A stretch of 64,000 bases of DNA, from contig CP086683.1 of assembly GCA_030544685.1 (NCBI GenBank), positions 3,720,001-3,784,000 of the forward strand. The letters are read 5' to 3'. Below, piece after piece: positions 16,933 through 25,833 of the stretch; the stretch's first letter is position 1; each line of letters begins with the position of its first letter. The position numbers and the translations under genes are program-made. Source of the DNA: Pseudomonas sp. B21_DOA. GTDB lineage: Bacteria; Pseudomonadota; Gammaproteobacteria; Pseudomonadales; Pseudomonadaceae. The notes beneath the pieces were generated by a model. It worked only from the letters and a program-made list of their open reading frames with translations. It made no database searches and had not been told where the DNA came from.

Positions 16933-17967
16933 ATGACAAGTTCCGACGAGATCATCTGCGTAAAGAATGTTTTCAAAGTCTTCGGCAGCCAGCCATCGCT
17001 GGCCATGAAGATGATTGAAGAGGGCGCCTCGAAAGCTGAAGTATTCAAGAAGACCGGTCAGGCCATTGGTGTATTCGACGCCAACTTTTCCGTTCGCCGA
17101 GGCGAAATCTTCGTGATCATGGGTTTGTCCGGTTCCGGCAAATCGACCATGGTCCGCTTGTTCAACCGGTTGATCGAGCCGACCTCCGGCAAGATCTTCC
17201 TCAATGGCAAGGAAATCACTGGCCTGGGCGACAAGGACCTGCTGCAAGTGCGGCGCAAAGACATGGGCATGGTCTTCCAGTCCTTCGCCCTGATGCCGCA
17301 CATGAGCGTCATCGACAACGTCAGTTTCGGTCTGGAAATCAGCGGTGTCAGCGAGAAAGAACGTTACTGCCGGGCCATGGGCGCCCTCGAGCAGGTCGGG
17401 CTTTCCGGTCAGGAATTCAGCTTCCCGCATCAACTCTCCGGCGGCATGCAGCAGCGCGTAGGCCTGGCCCGCGCCCTGGCCAACGACCCCGCCATTCTGC
17501 TGATGGACGAAGCCTTCTCCGCACTCGACCCGATGATCCGCAGCGAAATGCAGGGCGAGCTGATCAAGCTCCAGGCCGAGCAGGATCGCACGATCATTTT
17601 CATCTCTCACGATATCGAAGAAGCGGTTCGCATCGGTCATCGCATTGCAATCATGGAGGGCGGGCGGGTGGTGCAGATCGGCACGCCGCGTGAACTTCTG
17701 TGCAACCCGGTGAATAAATATGTGCGTGACTTCTTCAATGGTTTCGACACCAGTCGGATATTGAAGGCCGGCGATATTGCCCAGCAGGATTCCAATGTTG
17801 TTTATCTGCCGGGCAGTCAAGTAACGATCAAGGCTGAAGCCTCATTACGAGACATCTTTCATATCGTCGCAGCCTCGCCAACACCAATGCCGGTGGTGGA
17901 TGAAGTTGGACTTTATAAAGGTTCGATTTCCCAAGGGCATTTACTGAGCTGCCTGAGTAACAGCTGA
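16933..17967 (+). CDS. ProV-like quaternary amine ABC transporter ATPase
   Basis: A 344-residue ATP-binding subunit of the glycine betaine/proline importer family. Walker A GLSGSGKST is near 62-70, the Q-loop in MVFQSFALMP, signature LSGGMQQRVGLARAL and Walker B ILLMDEAFSALDP. The N-terminal part (VFKVFGS, EVFKKTGQAIGV) matches ProV/ChoV. The C-terminal tail after about 275 holds one short CBS-like segment (PTPMPVVDEVGLYKGSISQG), less than the pair in full ProV (about 390-400). It energises uptake and is first in a ProV-ProW-ProX operon, with AAGGAGG-like spacing before the ATG. Confidence 0.92.
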   Translation: MTSSDEIICVKNVFKVFGSQPSLAMKMIEEGASKAEVFKKTGQAIGVFDANFSVRRGEIFVIMGLSGSGKSTMVRLFNRLIEPTSGKIFLNGKEITGLGDKDLLQVRRKDMGMVFQSFALMPHMSVIDNVSFGLEISGVSEKERYCRAMGALEQVGLSGQEFSFPHQLSGGMQQRVGLARALANDPAILLMDEAFSALDPMIRSEMQGELIKLQAEQDRTIIFISHDIEEAVRIGHRIAIMEGGRVVQIGTPRELLCNPVNKYVRDFFNGFDTSRILKAGDIAQQDSNVVYLPGSQVTIKAEASLRDIFHIVAASPTPMPVVDEVGLYKGSISQGHLLSCLSNS

Positions 17968-18018
17968 ACTCCGAACACTCAGAATTGATAAAGCAGTTTC
18001 TGCGGGCGAGGTAGCACC

Positions 18019-18989
18019 ATGTCAGATTTCAATATTCTGGATCCTTTCCAGAGCATCAACATTCCTTTGGGGGCGTGGGTCGAAACCGCGCTCAAATATC
18101 TGGTCGGTAACTTTCGCGAAGTGTTTCGCTCGATTCGCTGGCCGGTCGACCAGGTTTTGGACGGCGTGCAGTGGAGCCTGCTCTCAGTGCCTCCCACGGT
18201 ATTCATCATCATTGCCGGACTGATCAGTTGGCAGATCGGCGGCAAACGCATCGCCATTTTCAGCGTCGCCACGCTGACCGGCCTCGGCCTGATCGGCGTG
18301 TGGAACGACGCCATGGTCACGCTGGCCCTGGTGCTGACCTCGCTGTTGTTCTGCGCGGTCATCGGCATCCCGTTGGGCATTCTCTGTGCGCGCAGTGATC
18401 GCACGGAAATGATCATCCGCCCGGTGCTGGACGCCATGCAGACGCTGCCGGCGTTCGTTTATCTGGTGCCGGTGGTCATGCTCTTCGGTATCGGCAACGT
18501 GCCCGGCGTGATCGTCACCATCATCTTTTCCGTCGCGCCACTGGTGCGGCTAACCAACCTTGGTATTCGTCAGGTTCCCGCCGACAAGGTCGAAGCGGCG
18601 CGGGCGTTCGGCTGCACGGCCACACAAATGCTGCTGAAGGTGCAACTGCCGCTGGCGGCGCCAACGATGATGGCCGGGCTCAACCAGACGCTGATGTTGT
18701 CGCTATCGATGGTGGTGGTCGCCTCGATGATCTCGGTGGGGGGCTCGGTTTGATGGTGTTGAGCGGCATCGGTCGCCTCGACATGGGCCTGGCCAGTGTC
18801 GGCGGCGCCGGGTTGGTGCTGTTGGCGGTGTTCCTGGATCGCTTGACCCAGGCCATGGGTGAACGCAGCAGTGATCTGGCTACTGGTCAGCGCTGGTATG
18901 AAAGCGGCCCGCTGGGGCTGGTGATGAAACTGAAAAAAGAAAGCCGTTGCGCGTCCAGTGACGAACTGAGTTTGCCTGCTCACCCATAA
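18019..18989 (+). CDS. ProW-like ABC permease, frameshifted in G6 run
   Basis: Inner-membrane permease of a quaternary amine importer, 323 residues after repair. Helices include TVFIIIAGLISWQIGG and LLFCAVIGIPLGILCA; the EAA loop reads VEAARAFGCTATQMLLKVQLPLA. The frame breaks in the GGGGGG run at 18738-18743. One more G joins ASMISVGG to LGLMVLSGIGRLDMGLA, the standard ProW ending, with the stop at 18989. As sequenced it would lose the last helix, which would inactivate the importer. The gap to the ATPase gene is 51 bases. Confidence 0.9.
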
Positions 18990-19011
18990 ACCATTTCAAG
19001 CGTGGTGAAAC

Positions 19012-20022
19012 ATGAAACTGACAACTCTCAAGAAAAGCCTGATGGCTTCGCTGCTCGGCACATTGTTGTGCTCGGCCGTTTACGCCGCCGATGCCAATAA
19101 ACCGGGTGCCGGTGTGTCGATCACGCCGATTTTCCCGAGCATCGCCGAGGAGCGTTTTCGCGGTGAGGTGGTGATCGCCGGACTCAAGGAACTCGGCTAC
19201 GACGTGAAAGCGCCGAAAGAGGTCGACTATCCGGCGATGTTCCTCGCGCTGTCCTACGGTGATGCGGATTTCACCGTGCATGAATGGGAAAACCTGCACC
19301 AGGCATTTTATGAAAAGGCTGGCGGCGACGATGTGATGGTCAAGGTCGGCCAGATCATGAAAGGCGTGCTGCAGGGCTACATGATCGACAAGAAAACCGC
19401 CGAGGCTTACCAGATCAAGGACCTTTCCGATCTGAAAAAGCCGGAGATCGCCAAACTGTTCGACAGCAACGGCGATGGCAAAGCCGATCTGACCGGCTGC
19501 AACCCGGGCTGGGGCTGCGAAATCATGATCGAACATCACATGAAGGCCTATGGTCTCGGTCCGACTGTGGTGGATAACCGCGGCTCGTATTTCGCCTTGA
19601 TGGCCGACACCATCGCGCGCTTTCAACAGGGTAAACCTGTGCTGTTCTTCACTTGGGTACCGCAATGGATTGCCGGTGTGCTCGTCGAAGGACGCGATGT
19701 GGTCTGGCTGCCGGTGCCGTTCACATCGCTGCCGGATGGCAAGGAAAGCAAAGACACCTTCCATGACGGCAAGAACCTTGGTTTCCCGGTGGACACGGTC
19801 AATGCCGTGATGAACAAGGAATTCGCCGAGAAGAACCCGGTGGCGCGCAAATTCCTCTCCGAAGTCAGCATTCCGACCAGCGCGGAAAGCGAGCAGAACC
19901 TGCGCATGCAAAAGGGTGAAAAATCCCTCGCCGACATCAAGCGTCACGCCGCCGAGTGGATCAAGGCCAATCAACAGGCTTATGACGGCTGGCTGAGCGA
20001 CGCACGCGCGGCTGCAAAGTAA
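19012..20022 (+). CDS. ProX-like quaternary amine-binding protein
   Basis: A 336-residue periplasmic substrate-binding protein. The signal peptide MKLTTLKKSLMASLLGTLLC ends at AVYA, near residue 25. The aromatic-cage features expected for trimethylammonium binding are present: VHEWENLHQAFYEK, CNPGWGCE and FFTWVPQW supply several Trp residues. Length matches ProX. It is third in the importer operon, 22 bases after the permease. The ligand is expected to be a betaine or related quaternary amine; sequence alone cannot name it. Confidence 0.92.
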   Translation: MKLTTLKKSLMASLLGTLLCSAVYAADANKPGAGVSITPIFPSIAEERFRGEVVIAGLKELGYDVKAPKEVDYPAMFLALSYGDADFTVHEWENLHQAFYEKAGGDDVMVKVGQIMKGVLQGYMIDKKTAEAYQIKDLSDLKKPEIAKLFDSNGDGKADLTGCNPGWGCEIMIEHHMKAYGLGPTVVDNRGSYFALMADTIARFQQGKPVLFFTWVPQWIAGVLVEGRDVVWLPVPFTSLPDGKESKDTFHDGKNLGFPVDTVNAVMNKEFAEKNPVARKFLSEVSIPTSAESEQNLRMQKGEKSLADIKRHAAEWIKANQQAYDGWLSDARAAAK

Positions 20023-20106
20023 ACGGTTCGTCTGCTGTTGGCGGCGGCTCAGCCAGTCGCCAACAAGCGATCGCAGGTGTCAGTGAACGGTAGCGAGTGA
20101 GCGAAG

Positions 20107-21168
20107 ATGGAAACCTTTCAGAGTCCGTTGAAGCAGCAAAACATTGGCTTTCGCCAGTCTGCGTCAGTGTCCGGACAAGCGCGGGTGGTGCGAGTGGCGT
20201 TTGTGCTGCTCGAGCATTTCTCCCTGACGACCCTGTCCACGGCGATGGACGCGCTGGCCACCGGCAACCTGATCAACGCCGAGACGCTGTACATGGTCTC
20301 GACCTGGTCGCTCAAGGGCGGACAGGTCGAAAGCGATGTCGGCGTATCGGTGTCTTCACAACGACTGGTCGCAGAAGGCTTCAACCAGGATGCACTGATC
20401 GTGATCGGCGGTCAGCGCGTCCGCCTGGCGCCGCAACCGCTGCTGCGCCGAGTGCTGAAGAGAACTGCCGGCAAAGGCATCGTTGCCGGCTGCTGGAATG
20501 CGGCGTTCCATCTGGCTGATGCAGGTTTGCTCGGCGCTGAGGAATTCGCCTGTCACCGCGACAGCTGCGGTTTGATCAGCGAGTACTTCCCGCAGTTGAA
20601 AGCCTCCAGCCGTGAATTCATCGTCGCTCAGCGCCGAGCCACTTGTGCCAACGCTCATGCGGCACTGGATATGATCCTGGCGATCATGCAGGAACTGGGT
20701 TCGCACAACGATGCGGCGCTGCTCGATGAAATCAAACGGGTCCATCAGCCGGCACAGGGCAAACCTGTGGGAGCTGCCGACAGTGTTCGGCCTGCAGCGA
20801 TTCCCAAGCCGCTGAACGTCGCCATCGACCTGATGGAAAACAACATCGAGGAGCCGATGGAAATCGATGCCATCGCCAGTCACGTCGGAGTCTCGCGCCG
20901 ACAGCTGGAGCGCCGCTTCGCGCGCTATCTGAACGCTGCGCCCAACCGCTATTACCTGGAGTTGCGCCTGACCCGAGCGCGGCAACTGATTGTGCAAAGT
21001 GATCGCTCGATGACCGACGTGGCACTGGCGACCGGTTTTGTCAGTTATCCGCACTTCTACAAACGCTTCAAGGATCTGTTCGGCTTACCGCCGATGACGT
21101 TCAGGGATTACCACTACGCCAGCGACTCTGCCAGCAGCGAGCGCTATGCCGTAGCCGCCACCTACTGA
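20107..21168 (+). CDS. GlxA-family AraC regulator (GbdR/CdhR-like)
   Basis: A 353-residue activator. A DJ-1/PfpI-like domain (about 20-205) is followed by an AraC-type double HTH (about 240-340; IASHVGVSRRQLERRFARYL, then LATGFVSYPHFYKRFKDLFG). Proteins of this design (GbdR, SouR, CdhR, DhcR) switch on betaine, sarcosine and carnitine catabolism in pseudomonads, which fits the neighbouring importer and demethylase. The linker between the two domains is partly encoded by a REP-like palindrome. It lies between the importer genes and the FAD oxidase gene, all on the same strand. Confidence 0.92.
   Translation: METFQSPLKQQNIGFRQSASVSGQARVVRVAFVLLEHFSLTTLSTAMDALATGNLINAETLYMVSTWSLKGGQVESDVGVSVSSQRLVAEGFNQDALIVIGGQRVRLAPQPLLRRVLKRTAGKGIVAGCWNAAFHLADAGLLGAEEFACHRDSCGLISEYFPQLKASSREFIVAQRRATCANAHAALDMILAIMQELGSHNDAALLDEIKRVHQPAQGKPVGAADSVRPAAIPKPLNVAIDLMENNIEEPMEIDAIASHVGVSRRQLERRFARYLNAAPNRYYLELRLTRARQLIVQSDRSMTDVALATGFVSYPHFYKRFKDLFGLPPMTFRDYHYASDSASSERYAVAATY
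20764..20804 (+). repeat. REP-like palindrome inside the glxA-type gene
   Basis: The stretch starts CCTGTGGGAGCTGCCGA and continues TCGGCCTGCAGCGATT, very close to a common Pseudomonas REP (GTGGGAGCTGCCGAAGGCTG then CGATC) with a few extra bases in the loop. It is in frame and encodes the linker KPVGAADSVRPAAIPKP between the DJ-1 and AraC domains. REPs are normally extragenic. Confidence 0.6.
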
Positions 21169-21291
21169 ACAGCGCGCGAACTGACTGTTTGCGCCGGTCA
21201 CGGTTTTTATCAGTTCCGGATCAACGCCACTGCGTGCGTTCGCTTTGTGCCGCGTGCGTTTTGCAACTTCAACGATTAACGGTTCAACACT

Positions 21292-22560
21292 ATGAAAGTC
21301 AGTTCATTACCCGCCGATGATGACAGTTGTGGCTGGTTTCATCTGAGCAAACCGCGCAGCCCCGAGCCTGCGCACCGTGGGCAGCGTTCGGCGCGGTGGG
21401 TGATCATCGGCGCCGGTTTCACCGGACTCGCCTGCGCGCGGCAACTGGCGTTGAATTTTCCCGATGACGAAGTGGTACTGGTCGAAGCACAGGAAGTTGG
21501 ATTGGGGCCATCGGGGCGCAATGCCGGTTTCGCGATTGACCTGCCGCACGATATCGGCGCCGATGATTACATCGGTGACATCGCACTGGCGCGCACCAGT
21601 CTGAAACTCAATCTGGCCGGCCAATCGATCCTGCGTGATCTGGTCGATCAGTACCGTATCGACTGCCAGATGAAGGCGTGCGGCAAATATCAGGCCGCCG
21701 TGGAGAATCGCGGTATCGCCGTGCTCGATGCCTATCGCCGGGGCCTGGAGAAACTCGATCAGCCGTTTCAAATGATCGATGCGGAGGAGTTGCCTGAACA
21801 TCTCGGCACGCATTTCTATCGCAAGGCATTGTTCACGCCGGGCGCGGTGTTGCTGCAGCCATCCGGGCTGGTCAAAGGCTTGGCCGATAATCTGCCGGCC
21901 AATGTCACGCTGTATGAGCGCACGCCGATCCTCGAAGTCGAGTACGGGGCGAAGACTGTGCTCAAACATGCCCACGGCAGCATCACGGCCGACAAACTGA
22001 TTCTGGCGAACAACTCGTTCGGCATGCGTTTCGGTTTCCTCCAAGGGCGCATGTTGCCGATCTACACCTACGCCAGCATCACCCGGCCGCTGACCGAGGA
22101 AGAGCAGGCGCGCCTGGGCGGCAAACCGTTCTGGGGCGCCATTCCGGCTGACCCGTTCGGCACCACAGTGCGCCGCACCCCCGACAACCGCTTGCTGATC
22201 CGCAACAGCTTCACCTTCAACCCCGATGGTCGCAGCAACCGCAAATACAACGAGCGTTTCGTGCGCCGGCACAAGGCGTCGTTCGACCAGCGTTTCCCGA
22301 TGCTGCCGGACGTGACGTTCGACTACACCTGGGGCGGCGCGCTGGCCATGTCGCGCAATCACAACGGCTTCTTCGGCGAGCTGGCGCCCAATGTCTATGG
22401 CGCGCTCGGCTGCAACGGCCTCGGCGTCACGCGCGGCACGGTCACCGGCAAGTTGCTGGCCGACTGGCTGGCCGGGCAGCGCGACGGGTTGATCGATTTC
22501 CTTCTGCAAACCCCGGCCCCAACAGCAACCCGCCCGAACCATTCCTTTCGCTTGGGGTGA
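21292..22560 (+). CDS. FAD-dependent amine oxidoreductase (DAO/PuuB-like)
   Basis: A 422-residue flavoenzyme of the D-amino-acid oxidase superfamily. The dinucleotide-binding motif VIIGAGFTGLACARQLAL is at about 36-53, followed by the acidic Glu of VVLVEAQEVGLGPSGRNAG, a typical PuuB/OrdL segment. The C-terminal FAD-contact region reads YTWGGALAMSRNHNGFFGEL and GCNGLGVTRGTVTGKLLADW. It would oxidise a secondary or primary amine to an imine/aldehyde in the cytoplasm, a sensible step after N-demethylation. Downstream DapA-family and aldehyde dehydrogenase genes follow closely and are probably co-transcribed. Confidence 0.88.
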   Translation: MKVSSLPADDDSCGWFHLSKPRSPEPAHRGQRSARWVIIGAGFTGLACARQLALNFPDDEVVLVEAQEVGLGPSGRNAGFAIDLPHDIGADDYIGDIALARTSLKLNLAGQSILRDLVDQYRIDCQMKACGKYQAAVENRGIAVLDAYRRGLEKLDQPFQMIDAEELPEHLGTHFYRKALFTPGAVLLQPSGLVKGLADNLPANVTLYERTPILEVEYGAKTVLKHAHGSITADKLILANNSFGMRFGFLQGRMLPIYTYASITRPLTEEEQARLGGKPFWGAIPADPFGTTVRRTPDNRLLIRNSFTFNPDGRSNRKYNERFVRRHKASFDQRFPMLPDVTFDYTWGGALAMSRNHNGFFGELAPNVYGALGCNGLGVTRGTVTGKLLADWLAGQRDGLIDFLLQTPAPTATRPNHSFRLG

Positions 22561-22655
22561 ACATGAACCTCAAGTGGGGGCAGTACCGCGCCGGCAGAGA
22601 AAGCTGAATTACCTGAAGCCCGAAATCCTGAATATTGACCCCTGGAGAAAACGCG

Positions 22656-23558
22656 ATGAACTTTGATGGAATCTTTACCCCGGCCATTACGCCGTTGTCC
22701 GCCGATGGCCAGATCGACTATGCGGCGTTCTCCGAGGTGATCGAATACCTGATCGAGTCCGGGGTGCACGGCATCGTGATCGGTGGTTCGACCGGCGAGT
22801 ATTACGCGCACACGGCAGAGGAACGGGTCGCCGTGGCCCAACGCGCGAAAGAGGTGATTCGCGGGCGCCTGCCGCTGGTGGTTGGCACCGGCGGCATCCG
22901 TACCGAGGATTCGGTGTATTTCGCCGAGCAGGCCAAGGCACTGCAGGCAGACGCGATCCTGGTCGGCTCGCCGCCGTATGCCTTGCCGACGCAGAAAGAG
23001 ATCGCCGTCCACGTGCTCGCCGTGGACAAGGCCGCCGGTCTGCCGATCATGCTTTACAACTATCCGTCGCGGATGGGCGTGGCGATGGGCGATGAGTTCT
23101 TCGCCGCCATTGCCGATTGCAAGAATATCGCCGCAATCAAGGAAAGTTCAGGCGAGACCAGCCGCCTGCATCGCTTGGCTCACTCACACCCGGACATCCA
23201 GTTGTCCTGCGGCTGGGATGATCAGGCGCTGGAATTCTTTGCCTGGGGCGCACGCAGCTGGGTCTGCGCCGGCTCCAACTTCATACCGTGTGAACACATT
23301 GCGCTCTACGAAGCCTGCGTACTCGAGAAGAACTTCGACAAGGGCCGGCGGATCATGTCGGCGATGTTGCCGCTGATGGATGTCCTCGAGAGCGGCAAGT
23401 TCGTCCAGTCGATCAAGCATGGCAGCGAACTCAGCGGCCTGCGTGCCGGTGGTGTACGTGCGCCGATGCAAGCGCTGGAACCTGCCGAGAAAGAACAACT
23501 GAAAAGCGTGATCGAAACCCTGCAGAAGAACGTCGCACGCATTAATAAGGAGGCTTGA
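22656..23558 (+). CDS. DapA/NAL-family lyase or aldolase
   Basis: A 300-residue class I Schiff-base enzyme of the dihydrodipicolinate synthase superfamily. The nucleophile Lys162 is in AAIKESSG, the catalytic Tyr134 in MLYNYP, and the substrate loop reads GGSTGEYYAHTAEER. The start at MNFDGIFTPAITPL is chosen because GGAG lies 8 bases upstream. It is not true DapA: the cluster has no lysine genes. It lies between an FAD amine oxidase and an aldehyde dehydrogenase, so a retro-aldol, dehydratase or deaminase step in a catabolic route is likely. The stop is one base before the next start. Confidence 0.9.
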   Translation: MNFDGIFTPAITPLSADGQIDYAAFSEVIEYLIESGVHGIVIGGSTGEYYAHTAEERVAVAQRAKEVIRGRLPLVVGTGGIRTEDSVYFAEQAKALQADAILVGSPPYALPTQKEIAVHVLAVDKAAGLPIMLYNYPSRMGVAMGDEFFAAIADCKNIAAIKESSGETSRLHRLAHSHPDIQLSCGWDDQALEFFAWGARSWVCAGSNFIPCEHIALYEACVLEKNFDKGRRIMSAMLPLMDVLESGKFVQSIKHGSELSGLRAGGVRAPMQALEPAEKEQLKSVIETLQKNVARINKEA

Positions 23559-23559
23559 A

Positions 23560-25049
23560 ATGGCAGACCTGCTGAGTAAAGAGCAATACCGTGAACTGGC
23601 GGCGCGGCTGGAGTTTCGCCATCAGGCATTCATCGATGGTCGGTTTTCCCCGGCAAAATCCGGCAGGACGTTCACCACCACCAATCCGGCCACCGAGCAG
23701 GTGCTGACCGAGATTGCTGCATGTGATTCCGAAGACATCGATCAGGCCGTCGCAGCAGCAAAAGCTGCGTTTGACGACGGCCGCTGGCAGTCACTCGCAC
23801 CCTCGGCGCGCAAGTCGGTGTTGCTGCGCTTTGCCCAGTTGCTGGAAGACAACGCCCATGAACTGGCGGTGCTGGAAAGCCTGGACAGTGGCAAGCCAAT
23901 TCGTGAGTGCCGGACCATCGACGTGCCGGAAACCATCCATACCTTGCGCTGGCACGCCGAACTGATCGATAAGATCTACGACGCCACGGCGCCGGTCGGT
24001 TCCGGGGCGGTGACCATGGTCGTACGCGAGCCGATCGGCGTGGTCGGGCTGGTGTTGCCATGGAATTTCCCGCTGCTGATGCTCGCCTGGAAAATCGGCC
24101 CGTCGCTGGCCGCCGGCTGTTCGATCGTGGTCAAACCGGCCAAGGAAACCACCCTGAGCACCTTGCGTGTCGCCGAACTGGCGCATCAGGCGGGGTTCCC
24201 GCCGGTGTTTTCAACGTCGTGCCCGGCGGCGGCAAAGAGGCGGGCGAGCCGCTGGGGCGTCACCCCGATGTGGCGATGGTCAGCTTCACCGGCTCGACCG
24301 ATACCGGCCGGCTGTTCCTCAAATACTCCAGCGAATCCAACCTCAAACGCATCGTGCTCGAGTGCGGCGGCAAGAACCCGGCGGTGGTGATGAACGATGT
24401 CGAAGACATCGATGTGGTCGCGCAGCATGTGGTCAATGGCGCGTTCTGGAACATGGGCGAAAACTGCTCGGCCTCGTCGCGCCTGATTGTCCATTGCGAC
24501 ATCAAGGATGAACTCCTGCAACGTGTGCAGGTGCACCTCGGCGACTGGAAAATGGGCGATCCGCTTGACCCGGAGAACCGCTTGGGATCGATGGTCAGCA
24601 AGGCACATTTCGACAAGGTGCGCTCGTATCTCGATATCGCCCGCGACGAGCATCTCAGCGTTTTGGTGGGCGGCCAGACCCGCGACGATATTTTCGTCGA
24701 GCCGACCATCCTCGATGGCGTAAGCCCCGACAGTCGCCTGTTCCAGGAGGAGATCTTCGGCCCGGTGCTGAGCGTCACCACCTTTCAGACAGTCGACGAA
24801 GCCATCGCTCTGGCCAACGACACCGCCTATGGTCTGGCCGCTTCGGCGTACACCGGCAACCTGCGCAATGCGCTGAAACTGTCACGCGGCATTCGCGCCG
24901 GGATCGTCACCGTCAACTGCTTCGGCGAGGGCGATGCCTCGACGCCATTCGGCGGTTACAAGGAGTCGGGATTCGGCGGGCGCGACAAGTCGATCTGGGC
25001 GCACGACCAGTACACTGAACTGAAAACCATCTGGATCGACGCATCGTAA
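23560..25049 (+). CDS. NAD(P)-dependent aldehyde dehydrogenase, frameshifted
   Basis: A 496-residue aldehyde dehydrogenase after repair. The open frame from 23560 (AAGGAGG upstream) is lost at 24204-24205, where one G is missing, and resumes as GVFNVVPGGGKEAGEPL. Key residues: the WNFPLLM cofactor segment, general base Glu in VLECGGKNPAVVM, nucleophile Cys in GENCSASSR and the EEIFGPVLSV box. It resembles PuuC-type semialdehyde dehydrogenases and would oxidise the aldehyde released by the preceding enzymes. It is last in the plus-strand operon, followed by a terminator. Confidence 0.9.
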
Positions 25050-25068
25050 TTGGCGTCTGGATCTACAC

Positions 25069-25102
25069 AAGGGCCTGCCAGCGAAAGCTGATCCAGGCCC
25101 TT
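25069..25102. terminator. Bidirectional terminator
   Basis: AAGGGCCTG and CAGGCCCTT form a perfect 9-bp stem around a 16-base loop, followed by a T-rich GTTCATTT. It separates the aldehyde dehydrogenase (+) from the convergent alginate lyase gene (-). Confidence 0.75.
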
Positions 25103-25116
25103 GTTCATTTCAGCCC

Positions 25117-25791
25117 CTAGGTATGCGAAATCAACAAATCACTAATGATGCAGATCGAACCATCTTCAGGCGGCGTGGCTTCGGTGTAGTCGATCTGGTT
25201 GTAGACCCCGCCATGGAAGTTGAACACCTGTGAATTCCACGAGGCATCCAGCTGCAAGTCACCCGATGTGCCGATGTTGCCGTTGTAGTCGACGGTGACT
25301 CGAGCCACGCCGGCAGAGTTCGCTCGAATGGTCACCTTGAACTTCGCACCCAGCGGCACGCCTTTGAGCACCGTGGTGTTGATCGGAGTGGTCTGATTGA
25401 AGCTCTGGCGGAAGCCCATGGTGATGTTGCCTTTTTGCCAGAACACCTTGATGGCCGGGCTGTCGTCGTTTTTCACATGCATCTGCGAGATCACCACTTT
25501 CTGCGCTGAGTTGACCTTGGTCACGGTCATCTCCTGATAGTTGAGGTGGTCAGCGGCGCTGGCCAGCGACCAGTAGGTCGCTTCCTTCCATTCGCAGCGG
25601 GTGCGGTGAGTGCTCTTGCTCGAGGCGCCTTTGGTGGGGGCGGACAGTTGCAGTGATCCGTCCGGCAGGATCGTGACGATACTGGGGAATTGCGCGATCG
25701 CCTGGGCTCCGTTGAGCTCCAGTGCCACCGGATTGGTCGCCGAGACGGGAACCGGAGTGGAGAGGGTGAGATTGCTGATGTTTACGGCCAT
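25117..25791 (-). CDS. PL7-family alginate lyase
   Basis: A 224-residue polysaccharide lyase of family 7 (alginate lyase 2 jelly roll). The three family motifs are visible in order: RTRCEWKE (usual R-T/S-E-x-R region), ISQMHVKND (usual QIH) and VFNFHGGVYNQ (usual YFKAGxYxQ). It would cleave alginate by beta-elimination. No signal peptide is seen (MAVNISNLTLSTPVPVS), so it is either cytoplasmic or leaves the cell by another route; several Pseudomonas PL7 enzymes share this trait. It stands alone; no alginate genes are nearby. The Q-I-H to Q-M-H change is modest and need not abolish activity. Confidence 0.87.
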   Translation of the reverse strand: MAVNISNLTLSTPVPVSATNPVALELNGAQAIAQFPSIVTILPDGSLQLSAPTKGASSKSTHRTRCEWKEATYWSLASAADHLNYQEMTVTKVNSAQKVVISQMHVKNDDSPAIKVFWQKGNITMGFRQSFNQTTPINTTVLKGVPLGAKFKVTIRANSAGVARVTVDYNGNIGTSGDLQLDASWNSQVFNFHGGVYNQIDYTEATPPEDGSICIISDLLISHT

Positions 25792-25833
25792 GGTTTCTAC
25801 TCCTGACGATAAAAATCATTGGCGCTCCAAGTC

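Noticed and set aside
18880..19974. A 364-codon minus frame antisense to the ProX-like gene
   Set aside because: Shadow of a conserved periplasmic binding protein gene.
22656..23558. Reading the DapA-family gene as the hydroxyproline-pathway deaminase
   Set aside because: Its sequence pattern (GGSTGEYYAHT) differs from what I recall of that enzyme, and no hydroxyproline epimerase is nearby.
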